Shown here: piece by piece, positions 15,840 through 23,499 of the stretch
How positions within the stretch are numbered: the first letter of the stretch is position 1
How the letters are laid out: each line of letters begins with the position of its first letter
DNA from: DASYTH01 sp035762905
Lineage (GTDB): Bacteria > Actinomycetota > Actinomycetes > Mycobacteriales > Pseudonocardiaceae
Direction: 5' to 3'
NCBI RefSeq assembly: GCF_035762905.1
Contig: NZ_DASUCC010000065.1
Span: forward strand, 1 to 38,587
Length of the DNA: 38,587 nucleotides
The notes under the pieces: model-generated
Told to the model about the DNA's origin: nothing
Database searches by the model: none
What the model saw: only the letters and a program-made list of their open reading frames with translations
Made by a program: the position numbers and the translations under genes

Positions 15840-15892
15840 CCCCACTTCGCCCCACGATGCTTGAGGCCGGCACGACCTGGGGGAATGTGGGT
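15840..15892. promoter_or_regulatory. Two further MraZ-box-like pairs in opposite orientations
   Basis: On the minus strand, GTGGGG is at 15855-15850 and 15845-15840. On the plus strand, CTGGGG is at 15877-15882 and GTGGGT at 15887-15892. Each pair has the 10-bp start-to-start spacing of the main mraZ array. The pairs face away from each other and lie 40-90 bp upstream of the predicted mraZ -35. Confidence 0.45.
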
Positions 15893-15922
15893 GGGATCGA
15901 TGCCCGAAAGGGCCCGATCGGG

Positions 15923-15984
15923 TTGACCGTGGTGAAAAGTGGGGTACTGTGGCGCGGTGTGGGGCAGACGGGGGCCCCATGGGG
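15923..15984 (+). promoter_or_regulatory. mraZ promoter overlapped by six MraZ-box repeats
   Basis: TTGACC (15923-15928) and TACTGT (15945-15950), spaced 16 bp, form a likely promoter. Six hexamers start every 10 bp from 15929: GTGGTG, GTGGGG, GTGGCG, GTGGGG, CGGGGG and ATGGGG (15979-15984). MraZ from E. coli is known to bind direct TGGGN repeats separated by 5 nt, which is this spacing. The boxes cover the spacer, the -10 and the leader up to the ribosome site, as expected for autorepression of the dcw operon. Confidence 0.8.
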
Positions 15985-15996
15985 AGGTGAGTGCCG

Positions 15997-16428
15997 ATGT
16001 TCCTTGGTACGCACACCCCCAGGCTGGATGACAAGGGGCGGCTCACGCTGCCTGCCAAGTTCCGGGACGCGCTCGCGGGTGGGCTGATGGTCACCAAGGG
16101 ACAGGACCACTGTCTCTACGTCTTCCCCCGGAGTGAGTTCGAGGAGATGGCACGCAAGGTGGCCGCGGCGCCCCTGACGAACGAGGCGGTCCGCGCCTAC
16201 CAGCGGTACCTGTTCGCCGGAACCGACGAGCAGCGTCCCGACGGACAGGGACGGATCGCGATCGCACCGGAGTTGCGGCGCTACGCCGGGCTGACCAAGG
16301 AGTGCGTGGTCATCGGGGCGATCACCAGGCTGGAGATCTGGGACGCGCAGGCGTGGCAGACCTATCTCGACGAGCACGAGGACAGCTACTCGCAGGCTCG
16401 GGACGAGGTTCTGCCCGGCGTGTTCTAG
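15997..16428 (+). CDS. mraZ: Transcriptional regulator MraZ
   Basis: A 143-residue protein with two AbrB-like DNA-binding half-domains: MFLGTHTPRLDDKGRLTLPA with KFRDAL at the N-terminus, and DGQGRIAIAPELRRYAGL in the second half. MraZ forms ring-shaped oligomers and controls its own dcw operon. ATG 15997 gives the standard MFLGT start and sits 9 nt after GGGGAGG; an in-frame GTG at 15991 would be only 3 nt from it. It is the first gene of the division cluster. The direct-repeat operator just upstream fits autoregulation. Confidence 0.96.
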   Translation: MFLGTHTPRLDDKGRLTLPAKFRDALAGGLMVTKGQDHCLYVFPRSEFEEMARKVAAAPLTNEAVRAYQRYLFAGTDEQRPDGQGRIAIAPELRRYAGLTKECVVIGAITRLEIWDAQAWQTYLDEHEDSYSQARDEVLPGVF

Positions 16429-16498
16429 GCGTCCGGCACAGCAGGAGGAGCCGTAGGGGACTCGGGTGCCGCCAGGCCTCGGTCCGCTCGCCATCGGC

Positions 16499-16548
16499 CC
16501 TGGCGCACCTTCCCCGGTGCCAGGTCCGACGAGCGGGCGGGGACCTGG
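16499..16548 (+). promoter_or_regulatory. Mutually exclusive hairpins between mraZ and rsmH
   Basis: Segment 1 (CCTGG-CG-CACC, 16499-16509) can pair with segment 2 (GGTGCCAGG, 16516-16524). The end of segment 2, CCAGGTCC (16520-16527), pairs perfectly over 8 bp with segment 3, GGACCTGG (16541-16548). The two stems share CCAGG, so only one can form at a time. No U-run follows either stem. The 236-nt mraZ-rsmH gap is unusually long for this operon. Confidence 0.45.
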
Positions 16549-16580
16549 CGGTACCCGGGTTTAGGCGGCGGGGTTCGACG

Positions 16581-16600
16581 TGAGCGAGCTTGCGAGCGAA
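16581..16600 (+). repeat. Dispersed 20-bp repeat, copy 2
   Basis: Identical to 13203-13222 on the other strand. It is preceded by CGACG. The 13-mer CGACGTGAGCGAG recurs at 16639-16651, directly before the rsmH ribosome site. Here the repeat is in the non-coding gap and would encode SELASE in one frame if translated from GTG 16580. Confidence 0.85.
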
Positions 16601-16664
16601 CCGTTGCGCACTGCCCCGGCGCCGAGCGTGTGAGGTGCCGACGTGAGCGAGGGGAGGCGGAGCC

Positions 16665-17633
16665 ATGCTCACAAACGATCCGCGGCGCCGGCCGGCCCAC
16701 GAACCGGTGCTGCTCGACCGGGTGCTCGCGCTGTTCGCGCCCGCACTGGCCGAGCGGCCCGCCGTCCTGGTCGACGCCACCGTCGGTCTCGGCGGCCACG
16801 CCGACGCGCTGCTGTCCGCGCATCCCGAGCTGACCCTGGTCGGGCTGGACCGCGATCCGAAGGCGCTGGCCGCGTCCACCGCCCGGCTGGCCCGGCACGG
16901 CGACCGGGTGCACCTGGTGCACGCCGTGTACGACCGGATGCCGGAGGTGCTCGCCGAGCTCGGCCGGCCGGCCGTCGACGGGGTGCTGTTCGACCTCGGG
17001 GTGTCGTCCATGCAGCTGGACCTGCCGGACCGAGGCTTCGCCTACGCCCAGGACGCCCCGCTGGACATGCGGATGGACCAGACCGCCGGCAAGACCGCCG
17101 CGGACGTGCTGAACACCTACCCGGCCGAGGACCTCGCCCGGATTCTGCGGGACTACGGCGAGGAGCGGTTCGCCGCCCGGATCGCGAAGGCGGTCGTGCA
17201 CGAGCGGGCCCGGGAGCCGTTCGCGACCAGCGCCCGGCTGGTGCGGCTGCTCTACGACACGGTGCCGGCGGCCAGCAGGCGCACCGGCGGGCACCCGGCC
17301 AAGCGCACCTTCCAGGCGCTGCGCATCGAGGTGAACGGCGAGCTCGAGGTGCTGCGCCAGGCCCTGCCGGCGGCGCTGGACGCGCTGCGGGTGGGCGGCC
17401 GGATCGTCGTGGAGTCCTACCAGTCCCTCGAGGACCGGCTGGTCAAACAGGCGTTCGCGGAGCAGGCCAGGTCCCGGACCCCGCCCGGGCTGCCGGTCGA
17501 GTTGCCGGGCCACGGGCCGCGACTGCGTCTGCTCACCCGCGGTGCCGAGCAGGCCGGCGAACAGGAGATCGAGCACAACCCGCGTGCGGCGTCGGTCAGG
17601 CTGCGCGCGGCCGAGAGGATCGAGGCGGCCTGA
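16665..17633 (+). CDS. rsmH: 16S rRNA (cytosine(1402)-N(4))-methyltransferase RsmH
   Basis: RsmH (MraW) methylates N4 of C1402 in 16S rRNA using S-adenosylmethionine. The 322-residue product has the typical start HEPVLLDRVL, the SAM-binding motif VDATVGLGGHADALL, the acidic end of the next strand (VGLDRDPKAL), FDLGVSSMQLD, DMRMD, and the C-terminal HPAKRTFQALRIEVN and SYQSLEDRLVKQ motifs. ATG 16665 follows GGGGAGG. The TGA stop overlaps the ftsL start by one base (TGATG). Position directly after mraZ is standard for dcw clusters. Confidence 0.97.
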   Translation: MLTNDPRRRPAHEPVLLDRVLALFAPALAERPAVLVDATVGLGGHADALLSAHPELTLVGLDRDPKALAASTARLARHGDRVHLVHAVYDRMPEVLAELGRPAVDGVLFDLGVSSMQLDLPDRGFAYAQDAPLDMRMDQTAGKTAADVLNTYPAEDLARILRDYGEERFAARIAKAVVHERAREPFATSARLVRLLYDTVPAASRRTGGHPAKRTFQALRIEVNGELEVLRQALPAALDALRVGGRIVVESYQSLEDRLVKQAFAEQARSRTPPGLPVELPGHGPRLRLLTRGAEQAGEQEIEHNPRAASVRLRAAERIEAA

Positions 17634-18328
17634 TGACAGTCACCGTTCCCGGGCCGGCCCGGAACAAGACCAAGCGCCGGCCCCCTATCGAGGTGCCCGA
17701 GCCGGACACCGGGCAGCCGCCGAATCCCACCGAGCGGCGGGACGGCCGGCCGCGCTCGGCCGCGGCGCAACGCGCCTACGCCCGCCGGGCCCAGCGAACC
17801 GGCGGCGCGGCCGAGCGGTTCGTACCCGAGCCGGAGCCGAGCGACGAGCCGACCGGCGGCCGCGCCCGGTTCGTGGTGCTGATCATCGGGCTGCTGGTGG
17901 TGGGCATCGCGGCCACGCTGTGGCTGTCCACGCAGGCGATCGCCGACTCCTACCGGCTGGAGCGGATCAAACAGCAGTCCACCGACCTGTCCGAGCGCGC
18001 GGACGTCCTGCAGCGCGAGGTGACCCGGCTGGACTCGCCGGCGGCACTGGCCAAGCGGGCCGAGGAACTGGGCATGGTGTTCCCCGGCGAGCCGGCCTGG
18101 CTGGTGGTGCACCCGGACGGGACGATCTCGCTGTTCGGCGAGCCCAAGCCGGCCACCGCGCCCGCGCCGCCACCGCCGCCCGCCGACGCGGCCCAGGCCG
18201 AGCCGCTCCCGGCGCCGCTCGAGGGCGAGCGGGCGCAGACGCCCGGGGCCGGCGATCCGGCCCAGACCGCGGGGGACGGCGATCCGGCCCAAACCGCCGG
18301 TGCGCGACCGGCGGGCAGGGCCGGCTGA
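17633..18328 (+). CDS. ftsL: FtsL-like divisome protein
   Basis: A 231-residue bitopic membrane protein. It has a basic cytoplasmic N-terminus (about 1-78), one membrane helix (about 80-99, RFVVLIIGLLVVGIAATLWL), a coiled coil with leucine heptads (about 100-140), then GMVFPGEPAWLVVHPDG and a Pro/Ala-rich tail. FtsL helps recruit and activate FtsW-FtsI. Placement between rsmH and ftsI and the helix-coil layout support the call, as sequence identity in this family is low. The tail carries a duplicated GDPAQTAG segment. ATG 17633 overlaps the rsmH stop and the TGA overlaps the ftsI ATG, so translation is probably coupled through three genes. Confidence 0.88.
   Translation: MTVTVPGPARNKTKRRPPIEVPEPDTGQPPNPTERRDGRPRSAAAQRAYARRAQRTGGAAERFVPEPEPSDEPTGGRARFVVLIIGLLVVGIAATLWLSTQAIADSYRLERIKQQSTDLSERADVLQREVTRLDSPAALAKRAEELGMVFPGEPAWLVVHPDGTISLFGEPKPATAPAPPPPPADAAQAEPLPAPLEGERAQTPGAGDPAQTAGDGDPAQTAGARPAGRAG
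18251..18304 (+). repeat. 27-bp tandem duplication in the ftsL tail
   Basis: Two adjacent copies begin GGCGATCCGGCCCA at 18251 and 18278. They encode GDPAQTAGD and GDPAQTAGA in the disordered C-terminal tail. The first 20 bases differ at only one position, so the duplication looks recent. Confidence 0.8.
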
Positions 18329-20268
18329 TGCGACATCCCAACGCCGGCCGCCGCCCGGTGCGGCGGCCGGCCGCGCGGCGCGCCCCACCCCCACCGGTTC
18401 GGCGGGTAAGACGCCCCCCGGTTCGGCAGCGTGCACCGCGCGGCCGAACCGGGAACAGTCGTGCCCGTCTCGCCATCGTCCGCATCGTGCTGGTCGCCTC
18501 GCTGATCGCCGCCGGCCTCCGGCTGGTCCAGGTGCAGGGATTCGAGGCCGCGGCGCTGGCCGCGCGGGCCGAGCTGCAACGGGCCACCGAGATCGACGTC
18601 CCGGCCACCCGTGGGTCCATCATGGACAGACGGGGGGTGAAGCTCGCCTTCAGCGTGGAGTCGCGGGTGCTCGCCTACCAGCCCAACGCCCAGCGCAAGG
18701 CGATCGAGAAGTTCAACCGGGAGCACCCGGACGCGGCCCAGAACTACGACGAGCGGGCCGGCTACGTCGCCCGGATACTGCGGGAGGAGCTCGGCACCCG
18801 GATCAACGAGCAGGAGATCGTCGACAAGCTGCGTCACGACACCGTGTTCGTCTACCTGGTGGACAAGGTGGAACCGGCAAGGGCCAGGCGGATCCAGCAG
18901 AAGATCCCCGAGATCAACGTGGAGTACCGGGCCGAGCGCGAGTACCCCAACCACACGCTGGCCTCCAACGTCGTCGGCGCGGCGAGCTGGCGGATGGAGG
19001 ACCCGGACGTCGAGAAGCACAACCTGCACGGCCTGTCCGGGCTGGAGTTGTTGCGCGACAACGACCTTGCCGGCACACCGGGCCGGCGGGTCGTGGACAC
19101 CCAGAACGACGGCGGGGTGGTCATCCCGGGCACCGAGCGGGACGTGCAGGCCGCCACCGACGGCGCGGACCTGGAGCTGACCATCGACTCGGACCTGCAG
19201 TACTTCCTGCAGCAGCGGCTGTCCGACTACGCGACGCGGGTCGGGGCGCGCAGCGCGAGCGCGGTGATCATGGATGCGCACACCGGCGAGATCTACGCGC
19301 TGGCCAACGACAAGAGCTTCGATCCGTCCGCGGACGAGTTCGACATCGACCGGATGAGCGACCCGGCGGTGACCACGCCCTACGAGCCGGGCTCGGTCAA
19401 CAAGATCGTCACCGCGCTGACGGCGATCGAGCACGGGGTGACCACCCCGGACGCCCGGCTCCAGGTGCCCGGCTCGATCCGGGTCGCCGACCGGACGATC
19501 GGCGACGCCTGGAACCACGGCACCCTGAACATGACCACGACCGGCGTGTTCGCCCGGTCCTCCAACGTCGGAACCCTGATGCTGGCACAGAAGGTGGGGC
19601 CGGACCGGTACGCCGACATGCTGAACCGGCTGGGGCTGGGCCAGCGGACCGGTGTGGGGCTGCCCGGCGAGAGCGCCGGCCGGGTGCCGCCGCGGGTGCA
19701 GTGGTCCGGCAGCACGTTCGGCAACCTGCCGATCGGCCAGGGTCTGTCGATGACCGTGCTGCAGATGGCCGGCATGTACCAGACCATCGCCAACGACGGG
19801 GTGCGCGTCCCGCCGCGGATCGTCCGGTCGAAGATCTACCCGGACGGCACCCGGGTGGCCGAGCCGCGACCGGAACCGATCACGGTGGTGCGCAAGGAAA
19901 CCGCGATCACCGTGCGGGAGATGCTGCGGGCCGTGACCCAGAAGGCGCCCGGCGGAAACACCGGCACCGCACCGAATGCGGCGCTGGTCGGCTACCAGAT
20001 CTCGGCGAAGACCGGTACCGCGCAACAGGTCGACCGGACCACCGGCCGGTACTCCAGCTCGCAGTACTGGATCACCTTCGCCGGCATCCTGCCGGCCGAC
20101 AACCCCCGGTTCGTGGTCGGGATCGTGCTGGACGCGCCGAACTACGGGATGCCGGAGGGCCGCACGGCGGCGCCGCTGTTCCACGACGTGGCGTCGTTCC
20201 TGGCCCAGACGTACTCGATCCCGATGTCCAGGGAGCCGAGCCCGGTAGTTCCGCTGATCGCGCCCTGA
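18328..20268 (+). CDS. ftsI: Penicillin-binding protein FtsI (PBP3/PbpB), septal transpeptidase
   Basis: Class B penicillin-binding protein that crosslinks septal peptidoglycan with FtsW. The 646-residue product has a very Arg/Pro-rich cytoplasmic tail (about 1-45), one membrane anchor (about 47-66, LAIVRIVLVASLIAAGLRLV), a pedestal/dimerisation domain (starting near IDVPATRGSIMDRRG), and the transpeptidase domain. The three active-site motifs are S356-V-N-K359, S411-S-N413 and K561-T-G563. ATG 18328 overlaps the ftsL stop as TGATG. The gene is followed by a SWIM-finger gene instead of directly by murE. Confidence 0.97.
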   Translation: MRHPNAGRRPVRRPAARRAPPPPVRRVRRPPVRQRAPRGRTGNSRARLAIVRIVLVASLIAAGLRLVQVQGFEAAALAARAELQRATEIDVPATRGSIMDRRGVKLAFSVESRVLAYQPNAQRKAIEKFNREHPDAAQNYDERAGYVARILREELGTRINEQEIVDKLRHDTVFVYLVDKVEPARARRIQQKIPEINVEYRAEREYPNHTLASNVVGAASWRMEDPDVEKHNLHGLSGLELLRDNDLAGTPGRRVVDTQNDGGVVIPGTERDVQAATDGADLELTIDSDLQYFLQQRLSDYATRVGARSASAVIMDAHTGEIYALANDKSFDPSADEFDIDRMSDPAVTTPYEPGSVNKIVTALTAIEHGVTTPDARLQVPGSIRVADRTIGDAWNHGTLNMTTTGVFARSSNVGTLMLAQKVGPDRYADMLNRLGLGQRTGVGLPGESAGRVPPRVQWSGSTFGNLPIGQGLSMTVLQMAGMYQTIANDGVRVPPRIVRSKIYPDGTRVAEPRPEPITVVRKETAITVREMLRAVTQKAPGGNTGTAPNAALVGYQISAKTGTAQQVDRTTGRYSSSQYWITFAGILPADNPRFVVGIVLDAPNYGMPEGRTAAPLFHDVASFLAQTYSIPMSREPSPVVPLIAP

Positions 20269-20305
20269 CGAGGCAAATGTCGGGGGGTTCCGGTTTGATT
20301 GAGCC

Positions 20306-21868
20306 GTGGTCTGGTTCAGCGAGGTCGATCTTCGGGTGGTGGCCGGCCCGGCGTCGTTCTCGCGGGGCCGGGATCTGCTGGACGCCGTCGCCTCGGTGAG
20401 CCGGACCGCGGAGGGGGTCGAGGCGGTCGTCTTCGATCCCGATCCGTACCAGGTTTTTCTCGGCCCGGCCTCGCCCGGGCTGATCGGCGAGTGCGGCTGC
20501 CCGCTCGGCACCGCGGGCGGGTTCTGCGAGCACTGCGTCGCGGCCGGGCTGGTGCTGCTCGCCGAGCGGTCGGTGGCCGACGCGGGCGCGGTCGACCTCG
20601 CCGGGTACCTGCGCACGTTGCCCGTCGACGAACTCGCCGACCTGGTGTGCGAGGTAGCCAGCCGGGACCCGGGGCTGCACCGCAAGCTGACCGTGAGCGC
20701 GGCGAACACCCCGGCCGCGCCGCAGGTCGGGGTGCTGCAACGGCATCTGAACACCGCGCTGGCCGTGCGCGGGGCGGTGGACCGGGACGGCAGCCTGGAG
20801 TACGCGCGCACCGCCGAGGAGTTGCTGGACACGATCGCCGGGCTGGTCGAGTCCGGGCACGCGGCCGAGGCCCGGCCGCTGGCCCGGCACGCGGTGGAGC
20901 GGATCACCGAGAGCATGCTGCTGATCGACGACGCCTCGGCGGTGGTCGGCGCGGCCTGTCAGCGGGCGCTCGGGCTCTACGCGTGGGCCTGCACCCAGGC
21001 CCGGCCGAACGCGACCAAGCTGGCCGCGTGGCTCTTCCAGCTCGAGCTGAACAGCCCGGGCTGGCCGACGATCGAGCTGGCGGCGTTCGCCGACGCGCTG
21101 GGCGATGCCGGGCTGGCGGCGTACCGCGCGCTGGTGGACGAGGCCTGGGACAACCGCTCCGAGGGCGGTGACATCCGGCGCGCGCTCACCCTGCTGGTCA
21201 TGCGCGAGCGGCTGGCCCTGCTGCGGGCCGATCCGGAGGTCGCCCCGCCGGACATCGCCGACGTGTTGCCGGCCGAGCTGCCGAGCCCGGCGGCGTTTCT
21301 CGGCGTGGCCGGCCGCGGGCAGGCGTCCTGGCTGGCCGAGTTCCTGGTGCAGGCCTATCTGGACTGCGGGCGCGGCAGCGACGCACTGGAGCTGCGCCGG
21401 TCCCAGCTGCGCGCGACGCCGACCCGGGAGCAGTACGCCAAACTCAAGGAGACCGCCGTCCGGTTGGAACGCTGGACCGAGATCCGCCCGTGGGCGCTGG
21501 ACATCCTCTGCGTGTCCGGCGACGGTCTGGTCGGTGCCCTGCTCGACGACGGCGAGCAGGCGGCCGCCTGGGAAGCCGCCGAGAAGTACGACTGCTCCCC
21601 ACCACTGTGGCTGGAGGTGGCCCGGCTCTGGGTGGACCGCCATCCCGCCGACGTGCTCCCCGGTTACCGCGCCCTGGTCCAGGAAAGCGCGGAGCGCACC
21701 GGCCGCACCCACTACCGCCAGGCCGTCGCCCTCCTGCACGAACTCCGCGCCGCCGCCGCACGCTGCGACCGCCTGGACGAGTTCGACGACTTCGTCGCCA
21801 TCCTGCGCGCCCGCCATCCCCGCAAACGCGCCCTGCTCGACGAGCTGACCCGCGCCGGGTTCGGATAA
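20306..21868 (+). CDS. SWIM zinc finger protein inserted in the dcw cluster
   Basis: A 520-residue protein with an N-terminal SWIM finger, C63-x-C65-x8-C74-x-H76 (GECGCPLGTAG, FCEHC). The remainder is helical and repetitive, with alternating Ala/Leu-rich helices that look like TPR or ARM-type repeats (for example DALELRRSQLRATPTREQYA). SWIM fingers bind DNA, RNA or proteins; the role here is unknown. GTG 20306 lacks a clear ribosome site (GGGGGG is too far upstream), so the start is tentative or leaderless. It lies 37 nt after ftsI and 89 nt before murE, on the same strand, with the same high GC3, so it is probably co-transcribed. There is no sign of recent transfer. Confidence 0.8.
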   Translation: MVWFSEVDLRVVAGPASFSRGRDLLDAVASVSRTAEGVEAVVFDPDPYQVFLGPASPGLIGECGCPLGTAGGFCEHCVAAGLVLLAERSVADAGAVDLAGYLRTLPVDELADLVCEVASRDPGLHRKLTVSAANTPAAPQVGVLQRHLNTALAVRGAVDRDGSLEYARTAEELLDTIAGLVESGHAAEARPLARHAVERITESMLLIDDASAVVGAACQRALGLYAWACTQARPNATKLAAWLFQLELNSPGWPTIELAAFADALGDAGLAAYRALVDEAWDNRSEGGDIRRALTLLVMRERLALLRADPEVAPPDIADVLPAELPSPAAFLGVAGRGQASWLAEFLVQAYLDCGRGSDALELRRSQLRATPTREQYAKLKETAVRLERWTEIRPWALDILCVSGDGLVGALLDDGEQAAAWEAAEKYDCSPPLWLEVARLWVDRHPADVLPGYRALVQESAERTGRTHYRQAVALLHELRAAAARCDRLDEFDDFVAILRARHPRKRALLDELTRAGFG

Positions 21869-21943
21869 GGACGCCGGCCCGCCGCGGTTTTCCCTCCGGA
21901 GCGGACGATCACCCCGGGCGGGTGGTGGCGGTGCGTGCGCAGG

Positions 21944-21960
21944 TAGCCTCTCGCGACGTG
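21944..21960 (+). promoter_or_regulatory. Possible leaderless promoter at the murE start
   Basis: TAGCCT (21944-21949) resembles a -10 box and is followed after 8 bp by GTG 21958. There is no Shine-Dalgarno sequence before that GTG. This is the layout of a leaderless transcript, common in actinobacteria. No -35 was recognised. Confidence 0.35.
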
Positions 21961-23499
21961 CCCGCCAAGCTGGTCGGCAAGGCCGCCACGGCGCCACCCC
22001 GACCCACCCAGATCGTCCCCGTCCCGCTCGCCGAACTCGGTAACCGGTGCGGGGCGCGGCTGGCCGGCGAGGTGCAGGACGCCGGCCCGGCCACGGTCAC
22101 CGGGACGACGCTGCGGGCCCAGCAGGTGCGGCCCGGCGACCTGTTCGCCGCCCTGCCCGGCGCCCGGGTGCACGGGGTCGAGTTCGTCCGGCAGGCCCTC
22201 GACCGCGGCGCGGTGGCGGTGCTCACCGATCCGGCCGGTGCGGAGCTGGTCGCGGCCGATGTTCCGGTGCTGGTGCACGACGACCCGCGCGGGGTGCTCG
22301 GCCCGATCGCGGCCTGGATCTACGGGGAGCCGGCCACCCGGCTCGCCGTGCTCGGGGTGACCGGAACGTCGGGGAAGACCACCACATCGCACATGATCGA
22401 GGCCGGGCTGGGTGCGGCCGGCCGGATCACCGGGCTGATCGGCACGGTCGAGACCAGGGTGGCCGGCGAGCGGCTGGACAGTGCGTTCACCACCCCGGAG
22501 GCACCGGACCTGCAGGCGCTGCTGGCCGTGATGGTCGAGCGCGGCGTCACGCACGTGCCGATGGAGGTGTCCAGCCACGCGCTGCGGCTCGGCCGGGTGG
22601 GCGGCACCCGGTTCGCGGTCGGCGCGTTCACCAACCTGTCCCAGGATCATCTCGACTTCCACAGTGACATGGAGGACTACTTCCGAGCCAAGGCGCTGCT
22701 GTTCGACGGCCGGTCGGAGCGGGCCGTGGTGTGCGTGGACGGCGACTGGGGCGCCCGGCTGCTCACCCCGGAGACGGTCACGGTGTCCGCCGAGGGCGCG
22801 GCCGACTGGACCGCGACCGCCTACACCACCTCGATCACCGGCGAGCAGTCGTTCGTGATGCACGGACCGGGCGGCCTGGTGCTGCCGGCGACGCTGCCCA
22901 TGCCCGGCCGGTTCAACGTGGCCAACGCGCTGGTGGCCGCCGCCTGCCTGACCATCGCCGGCGTCGACCCGGACGACATCCTGACCGGGCTGGCCACCGT
23001 GCGGGTGCCCGGCCGGATGGAGCGGGTGGCGCTCGGCCAGGACTTCACCGCCGTCGTGGACTACTCGCACAAGCCCGCCGCCGTCGCCCTCGCGCTGGAC
23101 GCGCTGCGGGCCCGCACCTCCGGCCGGGTGATCGTGGTGCTCGGCTGCGGCGGCGACCGGGACACGGTCAAGCGACCGCTGATGGGCGAGGCCGCCGCCC
23201 GGCGCAGCGACCTGCTGATCGTGACCGACGACAACCCGCGCGGCGAGGACCCGGCCGCCATCCGGGCCGCGATGCGCGCCGGGGCCGAGGACGTGCCCGC
23301 GGAGCAGCGCGGCGAGGTGATCGACATCGGCGACCGCAGGGCGGCCATCGAGGCCGCGGTCGAGCGCGCCCGGCCCGGCGACGTGGTGGTCATCGCCGGC
23401 AAGGGCCACGAGACCGGCCAGGAGATCGCCGGCGTGGTGCACCCGTTCAACGACCGGGACGAGCTGACCGCCGCGATCCGGCGCCGGACGAGCCGATGA
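21958..23499 (+). CDS. murE: UDP-MurNAc-L-Ala-D-Glu:meso-diaminopimelate ligase MurE
   Basis: MurE adds the third amino acid to the peptidoglycan precursor in an ATP-dependent step. The product is 513 residues from GTG 21958. The ATP loop GVTGTSGKTTT has K140. FTNLSQDHLDFHSDMEDY carries the carbamylated-lysine region. The DNPR motif (425-428, in TDDNPRGEDPA) marks meso-diaminopimelate specificity. GKGHETGQE is near the C-terminus. The frame is open far upstream; GTG 21958 is the last start that keeps the N-terminal domain (TQIVPVPLAELGNR) and has a -10-like box in front. The stop overlaps the murF start as ATGA. Confidence 0.96.
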   Translation: MPAKLVGKAATAPPRPTQIVPVPLAELGNRCGARLAGEVQDAGPATVTGTTLRAQQVRPGDLFAALPGARVHGVEFVRQALDRGAVAVLTDPAGAELVAADVPVLVHDDPRGVLGPIAAWIYGEPATRLAVLGVTGTSGKTTTSHMIEAGLGAAGRITGLIGTVETRVAGERLDSAFTTPEAPDLQALLAVMVERGVTHVPMEVSSHALRLGRVGGTRFAVGAFTNLSQDHLDFHSDMEDYFRAKALLFDGRSERAVVCVDGDWGARLLTPETVTVSAEGAADWTATAYTTSITGEQSFVMHGPGGLVLPATLPMPGRFNVANALVAAACLTIAGVDPDDILTGLATVRVPGRMERVALGQDFTAVVDYSHKPAAVALALDALRARTSGRVIVVLGCGGDRDTVKRPLMGEAAARRSDLLIVTDDNPRGEDPAAIRAAMRAGAEDVPAEQRGEVIDIGDRRAAIEAAVERARPGDVVVIAGKGHETGQEIAGVVHPFNDRDELTAAIRRRTSR

